Source: Talinum fruticosum
Lineage: Eukaryota > Streptophyta > Magnoliopsida > Caryophyllales > Talinaceae
Direction of reading: 5' to 3'
DNA: 64,000 nucleotides
NCBI GenBank assembly: GCA_021018815.1
Contig: JAITYX010000016.1
Coordinates: forward strand, 5,471,001-5,535,000
A program made the translations under genes and the position numbers. Below the pieces are notes generated by a model. That model was not told the DNA's origin and ran no database searches. It was given only the letters and a program-made list of their open reading frames with translations. This document shows, in pieces, positions 13,723 to 27,062 of this stretch (within the stretch, counting starts at the first letter, position 1; each line of letters begins with the position of its first letter).

Positions 13723-14099
13723 GCTAACGGTTCGTAAAAGTTAAACGTTCATCATGATCACTCGTAAGAATTATAATCGTTCATCATAATCTTATATTTT
13801 ATCATCATTATTAGTAGTATTATTATTATGGTTGTTGTCGTCATAGTTAGTGATTATTATTGTTGCATCAATTGTATATTGGTCTGCACCAAAAAAATCA
13901 ATTGTATATTGGTAGAAAAAGATTTATAGATATTTATATTAAATGGGCCACCACTATAATGTATGAAATTGTTACATAAATAATTTTTCGAAAACATTTA
14001 TCTAGAATGTGTACATTACTTTAAAATATTAAAATGAATATTATAATTTTTGGGTTTTTTGCTAGTTTGTAATTGCATTTTTTGGGATAGGTACTATGG

Positions 14100-14350
14100 G
14101 ATTTGTTTATTTCCACGAAAAAACATTCGTATTTCAAAATATAAGATTTTTTGTCGAATAAAATTAAATTGATTATCGATGCTTCTAATGTTTTTGATCC
14201 ATCAAAATTGAGTTTGATGCACCTTTTTGATGGTTGCATCCAATCTATCTGGAGTTATATTTGTTGTTTGTTCTCAAAGGTTGCAAAAAAATTGTTAGGA
14301 GTTGAAAATTCTATGGTAATACTTAGACTACCTATCATGATAGTCTTCTG
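14100..14350 (-). pseudogene. Relic of a plant retroelement RNase H (RVT_3-like) domain
   Basis: Read on the minus strand, an open frame carries IDWMQPSKRCIKLNFDGSK, close to the W-x-P-P-...-IKLN-DGS signature that begins the RNase H domain of plant LINE-type and related reverse-transcriptase proteins. Upstream the frame is interrupted by a stop just before the signature. Downstream the expected GGIxRD segment is unrecognisable and no further catalytic residues follow. It is therefore a short dead fragment. The rest of a reverse transcriptase was not found nearby. Confidence 0.45.
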
Positions 14351-17300
14351 AATTATTTTTTCTTTTCTTTTTATTCTCGAAAATCTCTCATACTTTTATT
14401 TTGTTCTAATCAATTTTTAATATGTGACTCGAGAATACAATGCACTCTACTCCACAAACTAATTCTATATTTCATTGTAGAAAAATACACTATTTCTATA
14501 TTTCGAAATGCTACACACTAAACCTACAACACTATACATATCTCATTTCTACAAAATGAGATGAGAAGTGGAGATTTACAGTATAATCATGTTCCTAATT
14601 ACAGTGGGCACATTGAGTTTAAAATTAAGACATCTCTTTAGTAATGTCCCTCTAAGCAGAGGGTGTTATGTTAAGATTACTATAAACTCACTGTTTTCGG
14701 GATGTCTTATATGTATGTGAGAATATCTATTCCTCATTATATATCAATAGATGGTTGGACGAACGGAAAAATAGTGAAATTTTGTGGATCTAATCATTCT
14801 TTCTCTCTTACGGGAGTATATGCTCCCAGGAGCATTTAAGAATTTGCACACTATTTTGACTTATAATCGAAATGTCTTTGTGACTTTGTTGTTTATTGTC
14901 TCTTTATCTTAAGCACCACAATTTTTTATTCGGTTGGATTGGTTTTTTATTTTTTTTATTTCATTAAGAGGATATTTTTCAATATTTATACTTTTTTTTC
15001 TTGAACATGAGAATTTAATGGGTTCAATGCTTCTATTTTATCAGGCAATTTATGGTCCACCGCCATATTGCATGTTTTATGGCTCTTTTATACTAGACAC
15101 CCGTATCAAAAACAAGATTTATGTATATATTCTTTGCTCCCGCCCCCAAAAAAAAAATTCTTTTTTTTTCAAATCTGTTATAAATATGAGAATAATTTTT
15201 TTTATACGATAGAATAATGGTTCTCCTACTAATATTTGTACTCAAAGTTGTTTTTCTCTTCTAAAAATTGGCATAAAAAATATTAAATGTTATTTACTTA
15301 AATATTATTGTTGCATTGCATGGTGGAAATTATAACACACAATAACAATAATATAATCAATTAAGAGATCTAACTAAATTATACGATAGAATATAGTTTA
15401 GTGAATAGCACTAGTGTTACTTGTTACATTCCACTACATTGTATTGCATCTCTACTTTTATTAGTAACTTATTGCAATAATATTCACACACATATATATT
15501 AGGTGTCCGTTAGTTAAACTAATGATAAATTTTTTAAAATTATTATCAGATACTTAAATTTAAATGTTATTTTCGTTTGACTTTATATCTTCTGTCACAC
15601 CCTTCCATAAACGACACATTAATTTTGTTTACTTTGACGGGAGAGAAAAGGAAAGAAAAAAGATTGAAAAAATCAAATTAAAGGGAGGAAGAGCTGAACT
15701 ATTTTATTTCAATGTGTTGTTCGATGACGAGAGTAGTGTTTATTATTTAGTGGCTGAATTTATATTGTTTACTTATATACTTTGTTTTTCAGACTTGCTC
15801 ATAAATTTTCCGATCATTTATTAATTGGAAAAAAAGTTAGTAACAAGAATGGATGGGTTTAGAAAGAATTATTCATATCTCTCAACATCAAAAGTTATAA
15901 AAAAAATTTTTAAAAAGATGGTCCGCCTAACACAACAAATAGAGGTGTTTAGGCTCTAATTAATTATTATTTGTTAGGCATAAATATGAGTCATTATCAT
16001 TATTTAATTGGGAAATCGTTATCATTAATGTGATGATGTGGTCTGTGGTGGGTCTTCTTCAGCTTAGGCTCCAAGAATTGGCCAAATTGACTTTCTTTTA
16101 TTCAAAGACCCACAACTACACATTTTTATTTGGTGTCCACTTATCATTGGTCGGCCTATTTAACATTCTTTTTACAACAACATATACTATAAAGTTGTAA
16201 TCATTGGTTACCAAAACGAGTATATTGCTAATAAAATATCTTCCCTTATAGCCTTTGTTTTATTTTTATTTTGATTCCCGTCCCTTCGATACAGATTATA
16301 TAATGGATTCAGAATTAGTAATTCTGAATAATTTAATAATAATAATAATATAAAAATATAATTTTTCTTTGCCTAAAAACTCTTCTCCCATCTATTATAT
16401 CTGTCATAGATCTGAAATACGGTATAAATTTTCCCCTCTAAAGGGCACTATATGGTAGGAAACTTCCTTCATTTTTCTTGTCCAAGAAGCATGGACATAG
16501 ACTTCCCTTACCATTAATTAAAGGAAAATTCTTCAAAAATATCACTAAACTTATGTGTAAAGTTTATATAAAACTAAATTTTAAAATGGTTAAAAGAAAC
16601 TGTTCAATGTTACTGTAAACTTTATGTAATACTCCAAAATTTTTATTACTAATTTGAAACTAGGAGAAGATGCAAAACATATAAAGTTAGCATAACATAA
16701 ATATTTATCAACAAAGTGTTGGTTTAGGTGATAATGGAATAACCTCGATAAGGATGAGAATACAAGTTTAAATCGTTAAAAGCGCACTTATTTATTTAGA
16801 GAATTTTTATCTTAAACATCCGTAACTCAAAAAGAGTTACACTCTTGAGCAAACCGAAAAAGCATGATATAAATATCTAACTCAATTATATAGGTCTCAG
16901 TCTCAAGTCTCAAGTCTCAAGTCAAGCATATACATCAGTTGAAAATCAAGATTCAACAATTTGTAGCATAATGGAGAAGAAAATTTTAAATCTTGAATGG
17001 CACTGGGCAGGAATATTCGGATAAAATGGCCAAAGAAGAACAGGAGGGTTGAATTTAGAACAAACAAGATAAGGAGTAAAGTGGGTATTATATAAAATAA
17101 TATTTATTTTTGTGATTAAAAATGAGTGAATTAGCGATAAATATAGAGTAGATAAGATCTGAATCTCTGTGTCTGTCCACAGAAGTGCATCTGGATCTTG
17201 GCTTGTTTTTAGGTTTCACAGAAATTAATTTCTTTTCTGGGATTTGGGAGATACATACATTCATGTGCTTTACTGCCTACTATGCTTATTTCACCTCTCT

Positions 17301-20300
17301 CATTTTCCACTTTTCTGCCTTTCATTTTCACATTTTTATTTGTTTGTAAATTTGATTGAATTTTTTCTGTTCAAGTCACATAAAAAAAAAATCTAACATA
17401 AAATAAAAATAGATGAGGATTTTTATGTAATTTCGAACAAGTGTATTATTATAAACAATTTGTTTTGTTCAAATGAGTCGCAAAGGGTATTATATGGGAA
17501 ATCGACCTGAAACCTAATGTCCTAAGGAGCTCAATCTTAACCACTGAGTCATTATATTATTTCTTTGTATCTTATGTTAAATACATATTTTTTGAGGTTT
17601 GTTTGTTTGTTTTTTTTTTTTTTTGAGATCTTGTTTCTTCGTATGTAACATATAATTATATAAATAATAAGATTTTTTCAACTCTAAAGATATGAAATTT
17701 ACATATAATTCTTCTTAAATAAACAATGAATATCTCATTAAGAGTTTTTTTTGCAGATTTTGTTGACATTATTTATTTTTACAGTAATTAATTATTCTAG
17801 CTTGAAGCTTGTCCTATACAAGCATGTGTGCATCCATCTCCACTCTGTTATTTCTTATTAATAATTTTGAAAGTTACAAAATCAAGGTATCATCGTGATT
17901 CATTGCTCTTTTTCCCTCTCCTTTTTTAAATAAAAAATATAGTAATAATTTCATCCATAAAAAGTAATTGACACTTCCAATAAAACCACTCATCTTATCC
18001 ATCTAAAACAAAATAAAATTTAACTTTTAAATAATTAATACATATTTTATTGACATTCGGCTCTTAAATTACCATCTTGTCATAATAATTTACCCTTTTT
18101 TTTACTATTATGAAGGACTTCATAATCCATGCTAAAACTTATTTAACAGTTAAATTTTATATGAAATATTAAATTACATCAATTAATTGTTTCTTTAATA
18201 AGAGAATAGACTATTACTTGCATCCAAGGATTGAAAAAAAAACAAATAAAAATAAAAAATTTGACTCAATTAATAGAAAACTAAACTAAATAGACTACTT
18301 ACTTGAAAATCGATTAAAAAAACGGAACTTACAAATTGACAAATATTATTGGTGGCAGCCCTCTCAATAAGTCGTATTTTCAACAATTTAATAATTTATA
18401 ACACTTTCTTTTTAAAATGGGGTTTCTTTTTTTGTAAATAAATAGAAATGGCTGCGTTTTTTAATGAAAAAATAGCTTCCAAGTTGTAGAAAACTAGTAA
18501 TTTTGAGGGGTAGTTGGTAGTCCAAAAGCTCTAAGGATAGGCACGTCTAGTTAAGTGGAGTGAAACAGCCATCTATTTGTAGTTCTTTAAAATTTACTAG
18601 TCAATGTTAATCAACCATAGCAGCCACAATGGTTGGTTGTTAGATAGTAGTTTCTCGAGTACGATATATTATAGTCTTCCACAATATATTTATAAATAAA
18701 TAAACGAAAGGGGAAAATAGAGGAAGAGTTCGGATAATTAAAGAATAGAAAAAAAAATTGCAATTCATGAGAATATCTTACAAAGTAGTTAAGAATTTAT
18801 GATAAAATTTTCAATCACCGCATTATCAACATTTTCAAATATACCACTTATATTTTCAACTATAAAATTTTCTTTAAAAAACAATTCCAGGCCCCATTTT
18901 TTATGCCATATATCACTACCATTTTAGTCAATTATTGGTGACGAGAGTCCATAAAAGAATTATTAGAGAGGAGAGTCTGATTTGGTCTACGAATTTCTTT
19001 TATTTATTTATTTATTTTTATCGAAATATGGGGGTAGGGTGTTAGTCTACAATTTTCTTGATAACTTGGCTTGTTGTGGAGGAGGAAAATATATAAAAAA
19101 ATTTTAAAAAATGAGACAAGGGTAGGTGAGTGGAACCAAAACCGAAATGATACGTATGGATCAATTCTATATTGCTTAAAACTTTCCCACTTTCCCCCAA
19201 AAATTTTTATCAATAAAAAAACATATAATTTTTTAAGAGGTGTGCCTTTTTTTTTTTTAAAAAAAAAAAAATACTTCTATTAGAAACACAATTAAAGATG
19301 GTTGGTTGCAGTAGGAGTCACAATCCGTCCCATAAGAGCGAATCTTGCTTAAGGGACAATGTATAAACAATGCATATAGAAAAAGTGATAACAAAATTTT
19401 GTTGGCTCAATTATATATATTAAAACTTAAGAAATACATAAAACGTAATATATTCATATTCTTTTCTTTATTTTAATTTGCAATCATAATATATTTTATT
19501 TTTCAATACTTTAAACCTTATTTTAAATAAAATAAATCTAGACGGCTCGCTAGACCAAAAAAGAATGAGTATCTTGTATAAATTGTTCATTTCATATTCT
19601 TCCTCTATTCGGAGTAATTGCACGACTTATGCAAGCATGCACCCTTAGACTTATTACCCACTGGTTGATAGATAACGCTAACAACAACCACCTACAAAGG
19701 ATACGATACGACATAGACAATTGTCTACCTGCAAAATCGATTATGCACATTCATCGATCCCTTTGAATTTACCTAAGAGCCTCGTTATGAAAGGACTGAT
19801 CTAAGATCCTCGTTATACATCCGAACCTCAAGATACAAGGTCTATAACTAAGTCCTATAAAACAATTTTACACAAAACTTCAAACAAGTCGATTTTACAG
19901 ACTTCAACTCAGTAATGAGGGCAACTATGATAGACATCCTACTCTTTCTGAGGTACATCTTATGAGCATTTACGCCTTGGCTAACTTGGGCCGAGTATTT
20001 TTGGGACTTCTAGTTCGGCCACTTTGCATGTATTTAGGCCCGGAGGTCTAACAAGGAGTGAAAAAGGCCCAATTAGAAGCTGAAATTCAAGGATTATTTG
20101 CAAAAGAAAGTGAAAATTTGTTAGTGTGGGTTTTGAGAAACCTAATGTCTTTATTTTGGTGAAGTAATTTTGTGAACAATCTTCTAGTTCACTAACCAAA
20201 CTCATAATCTCTACATGAATATCGGTTGAGAAATAATTCTTTTAATGATGACTTTTATCATATTCTTTCCCGTAATTATTAAAAGTCACCAATATAATTA

Positions 20301-20555
20301 TTTCACACGATATCTCTTGATTAAAACAATTTTCTAGATTCATACAAGATATGCTATAAAAACAAAATTTCGAGAGGCTCCCACTCAGTTTAACTTTGTT
20401 GCTCCAAGCTTTTAACCTTCTAAAAATGGAAGTGACCCTCTTTCAAGTGGCTTTCCTTGTCTCATTGTATACATGTTATATCATCATTGTATGTGAATAT
20501 AGTAGTCCGTAGCTATATATTTGAGAGTTTGCTCATTAAGACAAATAAGACAAGT

Positions 20556-20685
20556 TTGCTTACTTGTTATATCCTTTTAACTTTAACTTATAATTTTACA
20601 ACTCTTTATAACTTTTTAGTATTTTTACGATTGCTTGCAACATTTTGCAACTAACTTTATAAATATTTTACAATTTATAGCAAAA
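20556..20685. mobile_element. TTACAACT-rich MITE-like repeat, copy 1 (decayed)
   Basis: Contains loosely periodic units such as TTATAATTTTACAACTCTTT and GCAACATTTTGCAACT. It resembles the better-preserved copies at 33.5 and 37.0 kb. The terminal repeats are not clear here. Confidence 0.4.
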
Positions 20686-20899
20686 ATAATAATAATAATA
20701 AAAGAAGCAAAGGTGTAGAACATTTGTTGAATCTTGACCGTTGAAACACGACCTCATCTACGGCGGATATGTTTTTTCAAGTCAGAAATGAGCCCCAACT
20801 TCCTTCGGTAGATTCGATGCTGTAGATGTACGAGGACTCCTCCATTTTACACATGGAATTCAGACAAATTTAAGACATCACTGAGAGACTTTTTAAAAT

Positions 20900-23800
20900 T
20901 TTGTTATTAACGAAGGAGGTGCACTTTGCCAACTTTCTCTCTCCCTCGCTCTCTCTCTCTGGTGCTCTCAGGTAGCTTCTCGTTCTCTTAATTAGTGAAT
21001 TTGCATTTTTGTTTGTGCTTTCTTCAATATGATCCTCATTTCAATGCCTTGAATTCTTTCCCTGGTTGAATTTTGATGTTTTGTTTGGTGGGTTTTTGTT
21101 TATGGCTTTCATTTTTTATACCCCTTCAAGATCTCGTTCAATGGGCTTGCCTTGAGTTTGTTACGTGATGTAGAATCTCGCAGCTTGTTGAATGGAGTAT
21201 CTGTTTTGGTTGATAAGGACATGGTTTCGTCTCTTGCGTTGATTTTTGGTTTTCATAGGTTTGTCATGCGCACTATTGATTTTGATTTTGATTTTGTTTT
21301 GAATGCCCTTCTTTTCATTCGGTTTCTTCTGGCTGTTTGGGACAGAATTTATAGTATTTGCTTGTTAGGGGAAAGGCTATGTACTTCTGGGCCTTCACAG
21401 ATCTACAGGATCTGCAGTGGGTCAGTGGGTCTTTGTTATTGTTTTGTTGAAAGAGAGGTTTTTTGTCAGTTTTGAAACTTCAGTGAAAAGGGAGTAATAT
21501 TGTCTGGGCATTCCACAATGGGTGGCTAGCATCAGCTTATTTTTTGCTTTAACATGAAAGAGTATGTATTGGTTGAGATTGTCTGAAGTGCATTACATTG
21601 GGAAAAGAGGTTATTAGGGCACAAATCGGATCCTGCAAAGAAAGAAACTCGTTTCACGGGTCCTGTGAAACTGTCTTATTTGAGAATTAGTCTAACTCAA
21701 ATGTTCTTCCTGAATTAAAGTATTTGAGGTTTTCCTTGTTTTCTAGCTCCTTGAGTGCCCTGTGCTGATGAGTGTGATGTAATCATTGTCAGCTTAAGGT
21801 TTTCCGGGATATCAAAATTGATTCCTGCACTTCAAGCATGTCTTTTGGCATGATGAAAAAAATAAATAAAATAAAAGACAATGTCTTTTGCCTTTTGTGT
21901 CCCTAAGGAAACTCTTCCATTCAAAATCCAACAACATTTTCCTTGGCGTCAAAATCACATATTTCATGTGATAGTTTGGTCTCTATAAGAAACAAAAATA
22001 GGGGTTGCTCCTTTATTGTGAGTATGTGACATTGCATATGTTTTGATCATGTGGGGTCAATGAGAGCTAGTTGTGATTGTCTATTGTTTGGAGGAAAGTC
22101 CAAAAACAAAATTCTCTAGTATTTCAAGATCTCGTTCAACAGATGCATGGGAAAGTTACACGTGCAGCTCCATCCCTTTATTCTTCATGGTTTTGCTATC
22201 AGAGTTTGTGAACTCTAAAATAGCTGCATTTCCTGTGTACAAGTCCTTTGTTTTCTCATCGGAAAATGGCACATTGTTTATTTCTGCACCTCTCTAAATT
22301 ACATAAAATAAGTGGACCAGTAAGAAATTTGAATGGTGCTCTGGAGATTATGAACACAATCACTCACCCTTTGTTTTAAAATCACAAGTTTATATATACA
22401 AACATGGCCTTGAGCCTTTTCCCTTTCATCTTTCTTATCTTCTTCTGTGACTTAGCCAGTCATGATGACTGCATCTCCGTAATTTGTCGCGTATTGTGCA
22501 TTTAACTGAAGTTATTTTCTAGTGCAGTCAACACTTCATTTTCGTGTCAACTATAGTGTGCGAAAATAGAATTTCCATATCCTTGTAGGCTTATAGCATG
22601 GTAGATGGCCTGTTTGATATATGTCCCTTTCTGTATTGCTCCCCTGCGTCTCCAACTCTTACCTGCTATTCCTCCAATCCTTTCCTGCTTCTTTCTTTCA
22701 TATGGAAGGGAGTTCATGCCCATGGACCCTAATGTATGATTTCAGCCTTTTGGGTATGCTATACATTTGATTCATAAACTTCAATATTATCCCCTCCACG
22801 CTGGCTTCATTCTTATGGAAGTAGTATTGCTGTTTATCAGAATTCAGTTATTATTTTGCCTTGTACTTGGTGAAACATGATAAATTTGTCCCCGTGTATG
22901 ATAATTTGATTCTGTATCTCCTGTGTTTGGTAGCCTTGTACAGTTTTCTTGCAGTACATGTTTAAGATTAGAAGTCAAATGTTGCTAAGAAAGATCTCAT
23001 CTTGTGATCACAAACTTGGCTAGCTCTGAGCTTGATTTAGTATTTAAAACACTTTTACAAGGCAATACTGTTGTGTTTATAAGGGATGAAATCCGCATGT
23101 TTAACTAGTGATTTTTGCTCTTGCGTAAATAAACCAGGAAAACCATCAGGCTTGTATACATTATCTGATGATTTGAAAAATGCTTTATTACTACTAATGC
23201 TTAAGCTTTTCAAGGTAGTCTTGATTGTTCTGTCATGCATATCATTCAGGCAACTACTATTAAAAATTTTGGTGCCCAGTTGTGGACATTCTTGCTCATT
23301 ATAGGATGAATTTTCTGACATTATTAGTCAATCAGATATATACTTCAACTCTTCAAGCTTCGTGCAACCATACCTTATCCTTATGTATTGGTCTCAGCAC
23401 AAATGGTATGGTGATCACCAGGTCGTGCTTCTTGCTTGTAGGTGAGAGCGAGAATGGGGACTGGATAAGGTACTCTATAGTTTATGCTTTGAGATGAGAG
23501 AAGAATATCAACAAGAGTGAGCTAAAATTTTTGTCACTGCAAGCTGGTCAAGAACCTTTCAAGATTAAAAGAGAGATTATAAGGTTATTAGCTTAACTCT
23601 TCTGGTAGTTACTCTACATGTTCCAGTACTCTTGAGCGAACGAAACCTGAGCAAGCGAACGAAACCTGAGCATTAGCTGTGAGTTCCAGCTATGGGATAT
23701 TTACTTGTAACTTTTTTTTGTCGGTTGGGGGGAGATGTGGCAGATTTATGCAACTGAACCCTTGCAATTGAACTGCAAAAGTATTACAGAGAAATTGCTA

Positions 23801-24122
23801 TTGAAGTATTGAACCGTATGTTCCCCCAATATTCTTGGTGCTGGGGATGCTTATATGGCATTCCCTGTGCATCTCTGTTTTGCAGTCTTTTGATTGTAGT
23901 TCCTATTTGATGCTGCCAGTCTTCAAAATGTGATCCACTTCAGTGCATGATTCATTAGTTCTTACCTCTGTCTAATTCCTAGCATTGAACTTCATTGTCA
24001 TGTAGAACTGCCTTTTCCTATGATCTGCAAAATAATGAAAAGTGACCTTTTTCTGGTAATACTTGTTAACTTGTTTTATGCTTCCCAGGTCATTAATCTT
24101 CAGTTTGGTCCTCTAATACGTG
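20900..24122 (+). other. 5' leader and long leader intron of the plastid malate dehydrogenase gene
   Basis: A CT-rich first exon (about 20930-20971) ends at CTCTCAG|GTAGCTTC, with the donor GT at 20972-20973. A good acceptor, TTATGCTTCCCAG, ends at 24088, leaving a 34-base leader piece before the ATG at 24123. This implies an intron of about 3.1 kb wholly in the 5' leader; extra non-coding exons inside it cannot be excluded. Open frames inside it (21152-21475, 22073-22297, 23055-23497) show no recognisable protein. From memory, related plant genes also carry a leader intron. Confidence 0.6.
20937..20960. repeat. CT-rich microsatellite in leader exon
   Basis: Imperfect CTCTCT repeat typical of plant 5' leaders. 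It marks the likely first exon of the malate dehydrogenase transcript. Confidence 0.7.
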
Positions 24123-25373
24123 ATGGCTGCGACTGCAACTGCTAATATTACCTTTGCTGCAACCACACCCTGCAATGCTAAGGCTTCTATGGTTCTGAAA
24201 ATGCAAGTGCAACCATTTGGTCTGCAATTGAAATCTACATACGATTTCAGGATTTTCAGCGGCCTTAAACCAGCTACATGTGTAAGTTGCGAATCTGAGT
24301 CATCATTCATGGGGAAAGAGGGTGTTGCTGCCCTTAAAAACACTTTCAAAATAAGTGCACTCAAAACAAATACCGAGCCTGTCATGTCTCTGAAGCCTGA
24401 AGCTGCTGCATCCTCTAAAGTGGCTATTCTTGGAGCAGCCGGAGGGATTGGCCAGCCTTTGGCACTTCTTGTCAAGATGTCACCACTAGTGTCTGATCTC
24501 CACCTCTATGATATAGCAAATGTTCAGGGAGTTTCTGCTGATCTTAGTCACTGCAATACCCCCTCTCAGGTTTCACATTTTACTGGCCCTGAGCAATTGG
24601 CTGATGCCCTTAAGGGAGTAGATGTAGTAGTCATCCCTGCTGGAGTTCCAAGAAAACCGGGTATGACCCGAGATGATCTCTTCAACATCAATGCTGGCAT
24701 AGTGAAAAGTTTGGTTGAAGCTGTTGCTGATAACTGTCCAGATGCATTTATTCACATCATCAGCAACCCGGTCAATTCAACTGTTCCAATCGCTGCTGAG
24801 GTGCTAAAGCAAAAGGGTGTCTATAATCCTAAGAAGCTCTTTGGTGTCACTACCCTTGATGTTGTTAGGGCAAACACATTTGTTGCCGAGAAAAAGAACC
24901 TGAAGCTTATTGACGTGGATGTGCCTGTGGTAGGTGGCCATGCTGGTATTACCATTTTGCCTCTGTTGTCTAAAACAAGACCCTCTACGAGCTTCACCGA
25001 TAAGGAGGTGGAAGAGCTAACTGTGAGAATTCAGAATGCCGGGACTGAAGTTGTGGAGGCCAAAGCTGGGGCAGGCTCGGCCACACTGTCAATGGCGTAT
25101 GCTGCTGCTCGATTTGTCGAGTCTTCTCTTCGAGCTCTTGACGGGGACTCTGACGTGTATGAGTGCTCATTTGTGCAGTCAGAGTTGACTGAGCTCCCTT
25201 TCTTTGCTTCAAGAGTCAAGTTGGGAAAGACGGGAATTGAGGCCTTTGTGAATTCTGACTTGCAAGGTCTGACTGACTATGAATCTAGGGCCCTCGAAGC
25301 CCTTAAGTCAGAGCTGAAAGCCAGCATTGAGAAGGGTATTGCCTTTGCCAACAAGCAACCAGTTAGCACTTAA
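24123..25373 (+). CDS. pNAD-MDH: Plastidial NAD-dependent malate dehydrogenase precursor
   Basis: Interconverts malate and oxaloacetate with NAD(H) in the plastid stroma, supporting the malate valve and dark plastid metabolism. The protein has 416 residues and no intron in the coding region. The first roughly 80-95 residues are Ser/Ala/Thr-rich with few acids and serve as a transit peptide. The Rossmann motif GAAGGIG is at 104-110. Substrate and catalytic residues are complete and spaced as in E. coli MDH (offset 96): Arg177, Arg183, Asn215, Asp246, Arg249 and His273 (in GGHAG). The ATG at 24123 is preferred; an in-frame GTG lies just before it. The C-terminus ends in NKQPVST, with no peroxisomal SRL-type tail, and the long N-terminal extension lacks the nonapeptide typical of glyoxysomal MDH. 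Plastid assignment is therefore firm. Confidence 0.95.
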   Translation: MAATATANITFAATTPCNAKASMVLKMQVQPFGLQLKSTYDFRIFSGLKPATCVSCESESSFMGKEGVAALKNTFKISALKTNTEPVMSLKPEAAASSKVAILGAAGGIGQPLALLVKMSPLVSDLHLYDIANVQGVSADLSHCNTPSQVSHFTGPEQLADALKGVDVVVIPAGVPRKPGMTRDDLFNINAGIVKSLVEAVADNCPDAFIHIISNPVNSTVPIAAEVLKQKGVYNPKKLFGVTTLDVVRANTFVAEKKNLKLIDVDVPVVGGHAGITILPLLSKTRPSTSFTDKEVEELTVRIQNAGTEVVEAKAGAGSATLSMAYAAARFVESSLRALDGDSDVYECSFVQSELTELPFFASRVKLGKTGIEAFVNSDLQGLTDYESRALEALKSELKASIEKGIAFANKQPVST

Positions 25374-26860
25374 GTTTTTCTCTCCCCCCGTCCTAACTAA
25401 GGTTTTTGACATAAAGAATGCACTGTAGTCTCGATACTGAGGTATTTGGTTGATGCATTCAATTTTGTAGCTTCTAGTGTCTCTGATTATCACCAAGGAA
25501 AGTTTGTGTTAGGCTTGAACACTGTCTGCTGAGGTAATGGTGGATTTTCTGTCCAGATTGTCATTCTCTGTTGTTGAAAAACCAGGAAGAAGGTTCTTAT
25601 TTTGTTTTTAAAGAGAGTCACAAAAGTGCACGAGCAAAAATTTTGAACCCGGATCTTTAGTAACATCCGTAAGGATTTCTGGTTGTACATTTGCAATATT
25701 GCAGTGCCCCTTCAACTGTAAGGATCAAAATCGGCAGTTTATCATTTGACACCCTCTGAAAGTTCAGCTAAGATAGGGGTAGATTTTGATAATCTCACCT
25801 TTGAATCGTACAGATTTTAGTTGTATTAGATCCATATATTTAAGTAACGGATAGTTATTTAGATATTTAATAGGTATTTTAATAACAATTAAGAACATCA
25901 CAAGGAAGGACTATTATCAAATCAAACAAAAAAAAAAAAAAAAAGGAAAGGGAAGGCAATTAATTGGATACGTTTAGTCAATAAGTAGATGATTACTTTA
26001 ATATGATGATGATTAATGTATCTTAAGGTCCATCTAAAGCTAATAAATTACAAAATTAATTGGTGTAATTAGGCTTAGAATGGTTAATTGAATTGAAGAC
26101 GACAATTGTACGCCTCAACGTGGAGAAGCATGTGAGCTTTCTCCTTAATCGCATCATCGTCGAAGGTCTCCCCCTGACTAATTTCAAGCAAAATTAAAAG
26201 TAAAATCAATTGCAATTTAAGCAATGCCCTAATAGTGATACTCCTTGATTATATCACGTGCATTCATTGATAATTCTGGTATGTAATCGTCTCGCATAAA
26301 ATATATTATAAGATAACTAGTTTTATGGAACGTTCGATAATAGTTAGGGTGACTAATGATTTATTTAGAAGTGATTGCAAAAAAAGTCACATACTTTGAA
26401 CAAAAAACTAAATAAACGTCATTACTAGATGATCAATAGTTTGTCACCTTTAAATTAAAAAATTACTTTAAAACATACTACTATTTACGTTAAAATCCTT
26501 AAACAATCAAATCTAGAGGAGTCCATCTCACCATTCACAGCAAAAAAGGTCATTTTTTGAAGGTTAATGACAGCTAGTATGAAATTTCCAAATTTTTATT
26601 ATTGTTTCTAATTAACATATTTTGATGAAAAATAATTAAAAAAAGTCGATTCATACATATTAAGTGGCTGTTTGGTCTAAATTTTAAAAGTGTTTTTGGA
26701 TTCTAAAAGCTGAAATTAGGCTAAACACTAATTTTTTAAAAAAATTAAAATTATTTTACAAAAGTGATTTTAAAAGAAAAACTTCCCTAAAGCAAAAACA
26801 GTAAATATCTATTTTTATTTCTAATTTCTGAAAAATTCCTTAACAAACAGACCTCTCTGT
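25374..26860. other. 3' flank of malate dehydrogenase gene and intergenic DNA
   Basis: The first 300-400 bases are probably the 3' untranslated region (ATAAAG at about 25411 is a possible poly(A) signal). Further on are an A-run at about 25926-25943, an exon-like minus-strand fragment at about 26092-26182 (see findings), and AT-rich DNA resembling MITE debris at about 26.66-26.83 kb. Confidence 0.5.
26092..26182 (-). other. Orphan exon-like fragment, unidentified
   Basis: On the minus strand, after an AG acceptor-like site, an open frame reads GETFDDDAIKEKAHMLLHVE, continues about eight residues (AYNCRLQF) to Asn and a TAA stop. Its base composition and acid/base-rich codons look like real coding DNA in a non-coding neighbourhood. 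I do not recognise the family and see no partner exon upstream, so it may be a captured or left-over last exon. Confidence 0.3.
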
Positions 26861-27062
26861 CTCTCTCTCTCTCTCGTTTTGTTTAATCTTTATCTCAACA
26901 AATTCTATCCTACAACCTTGTGTATATTGCAATATACACCCCCTTACGTGCCTTCTCACTCACTGGCTCTCTCTTCTCCATTTTAAATCAAACAAAATTT
27001 ACCCTAATCCCATTCCCTACTTTTAGAGAGAGAAAACACTTAAACCTAGGTCGCCTGAGACA
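26860..27062 (+). promoter_or_regulatory. Leader-like sequence before the broken NF-YC copy
   Basis: A (CT)n run at about 26858-26876 and pyrimidine-rich DNA precede the ancestral ATG at 27063, as a 5' leader would. It suggests the copy brought or kept its own leader. Confidence 0.4.

Larger units (their letters stand above)
13740..20880. other. Intergenic region, AT-rich, no intact gene
   Basis: No open frame here looks like a real gene. The only protein-like signal is the decayed RNase H fragment near 14.1-14.35 kb, listed separately. The block at 19.6-20.2 kb is less AT-rich than its flanks and is described in the findings. Homopolymer runs occur near 17.61 and 19.25 kb. The rest is AT-rich single-copy-looking or decayed repeat DNA. 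Confidence 0.55.

Noticed and set aside
21152..21475. 107-codon open frame upstream of the malate dehydrogenase
   Set aside because: It lies inside the predicted leader intron, is Cys/Phe/Leu-rich without domains, and has no splice or promoter context of its own.
24113..24475. 120-codon minus-strand frame over the malate dehydrogenase start
   Set aside because: Antisense shadow of the transit-peptide and Rossmann coding region.
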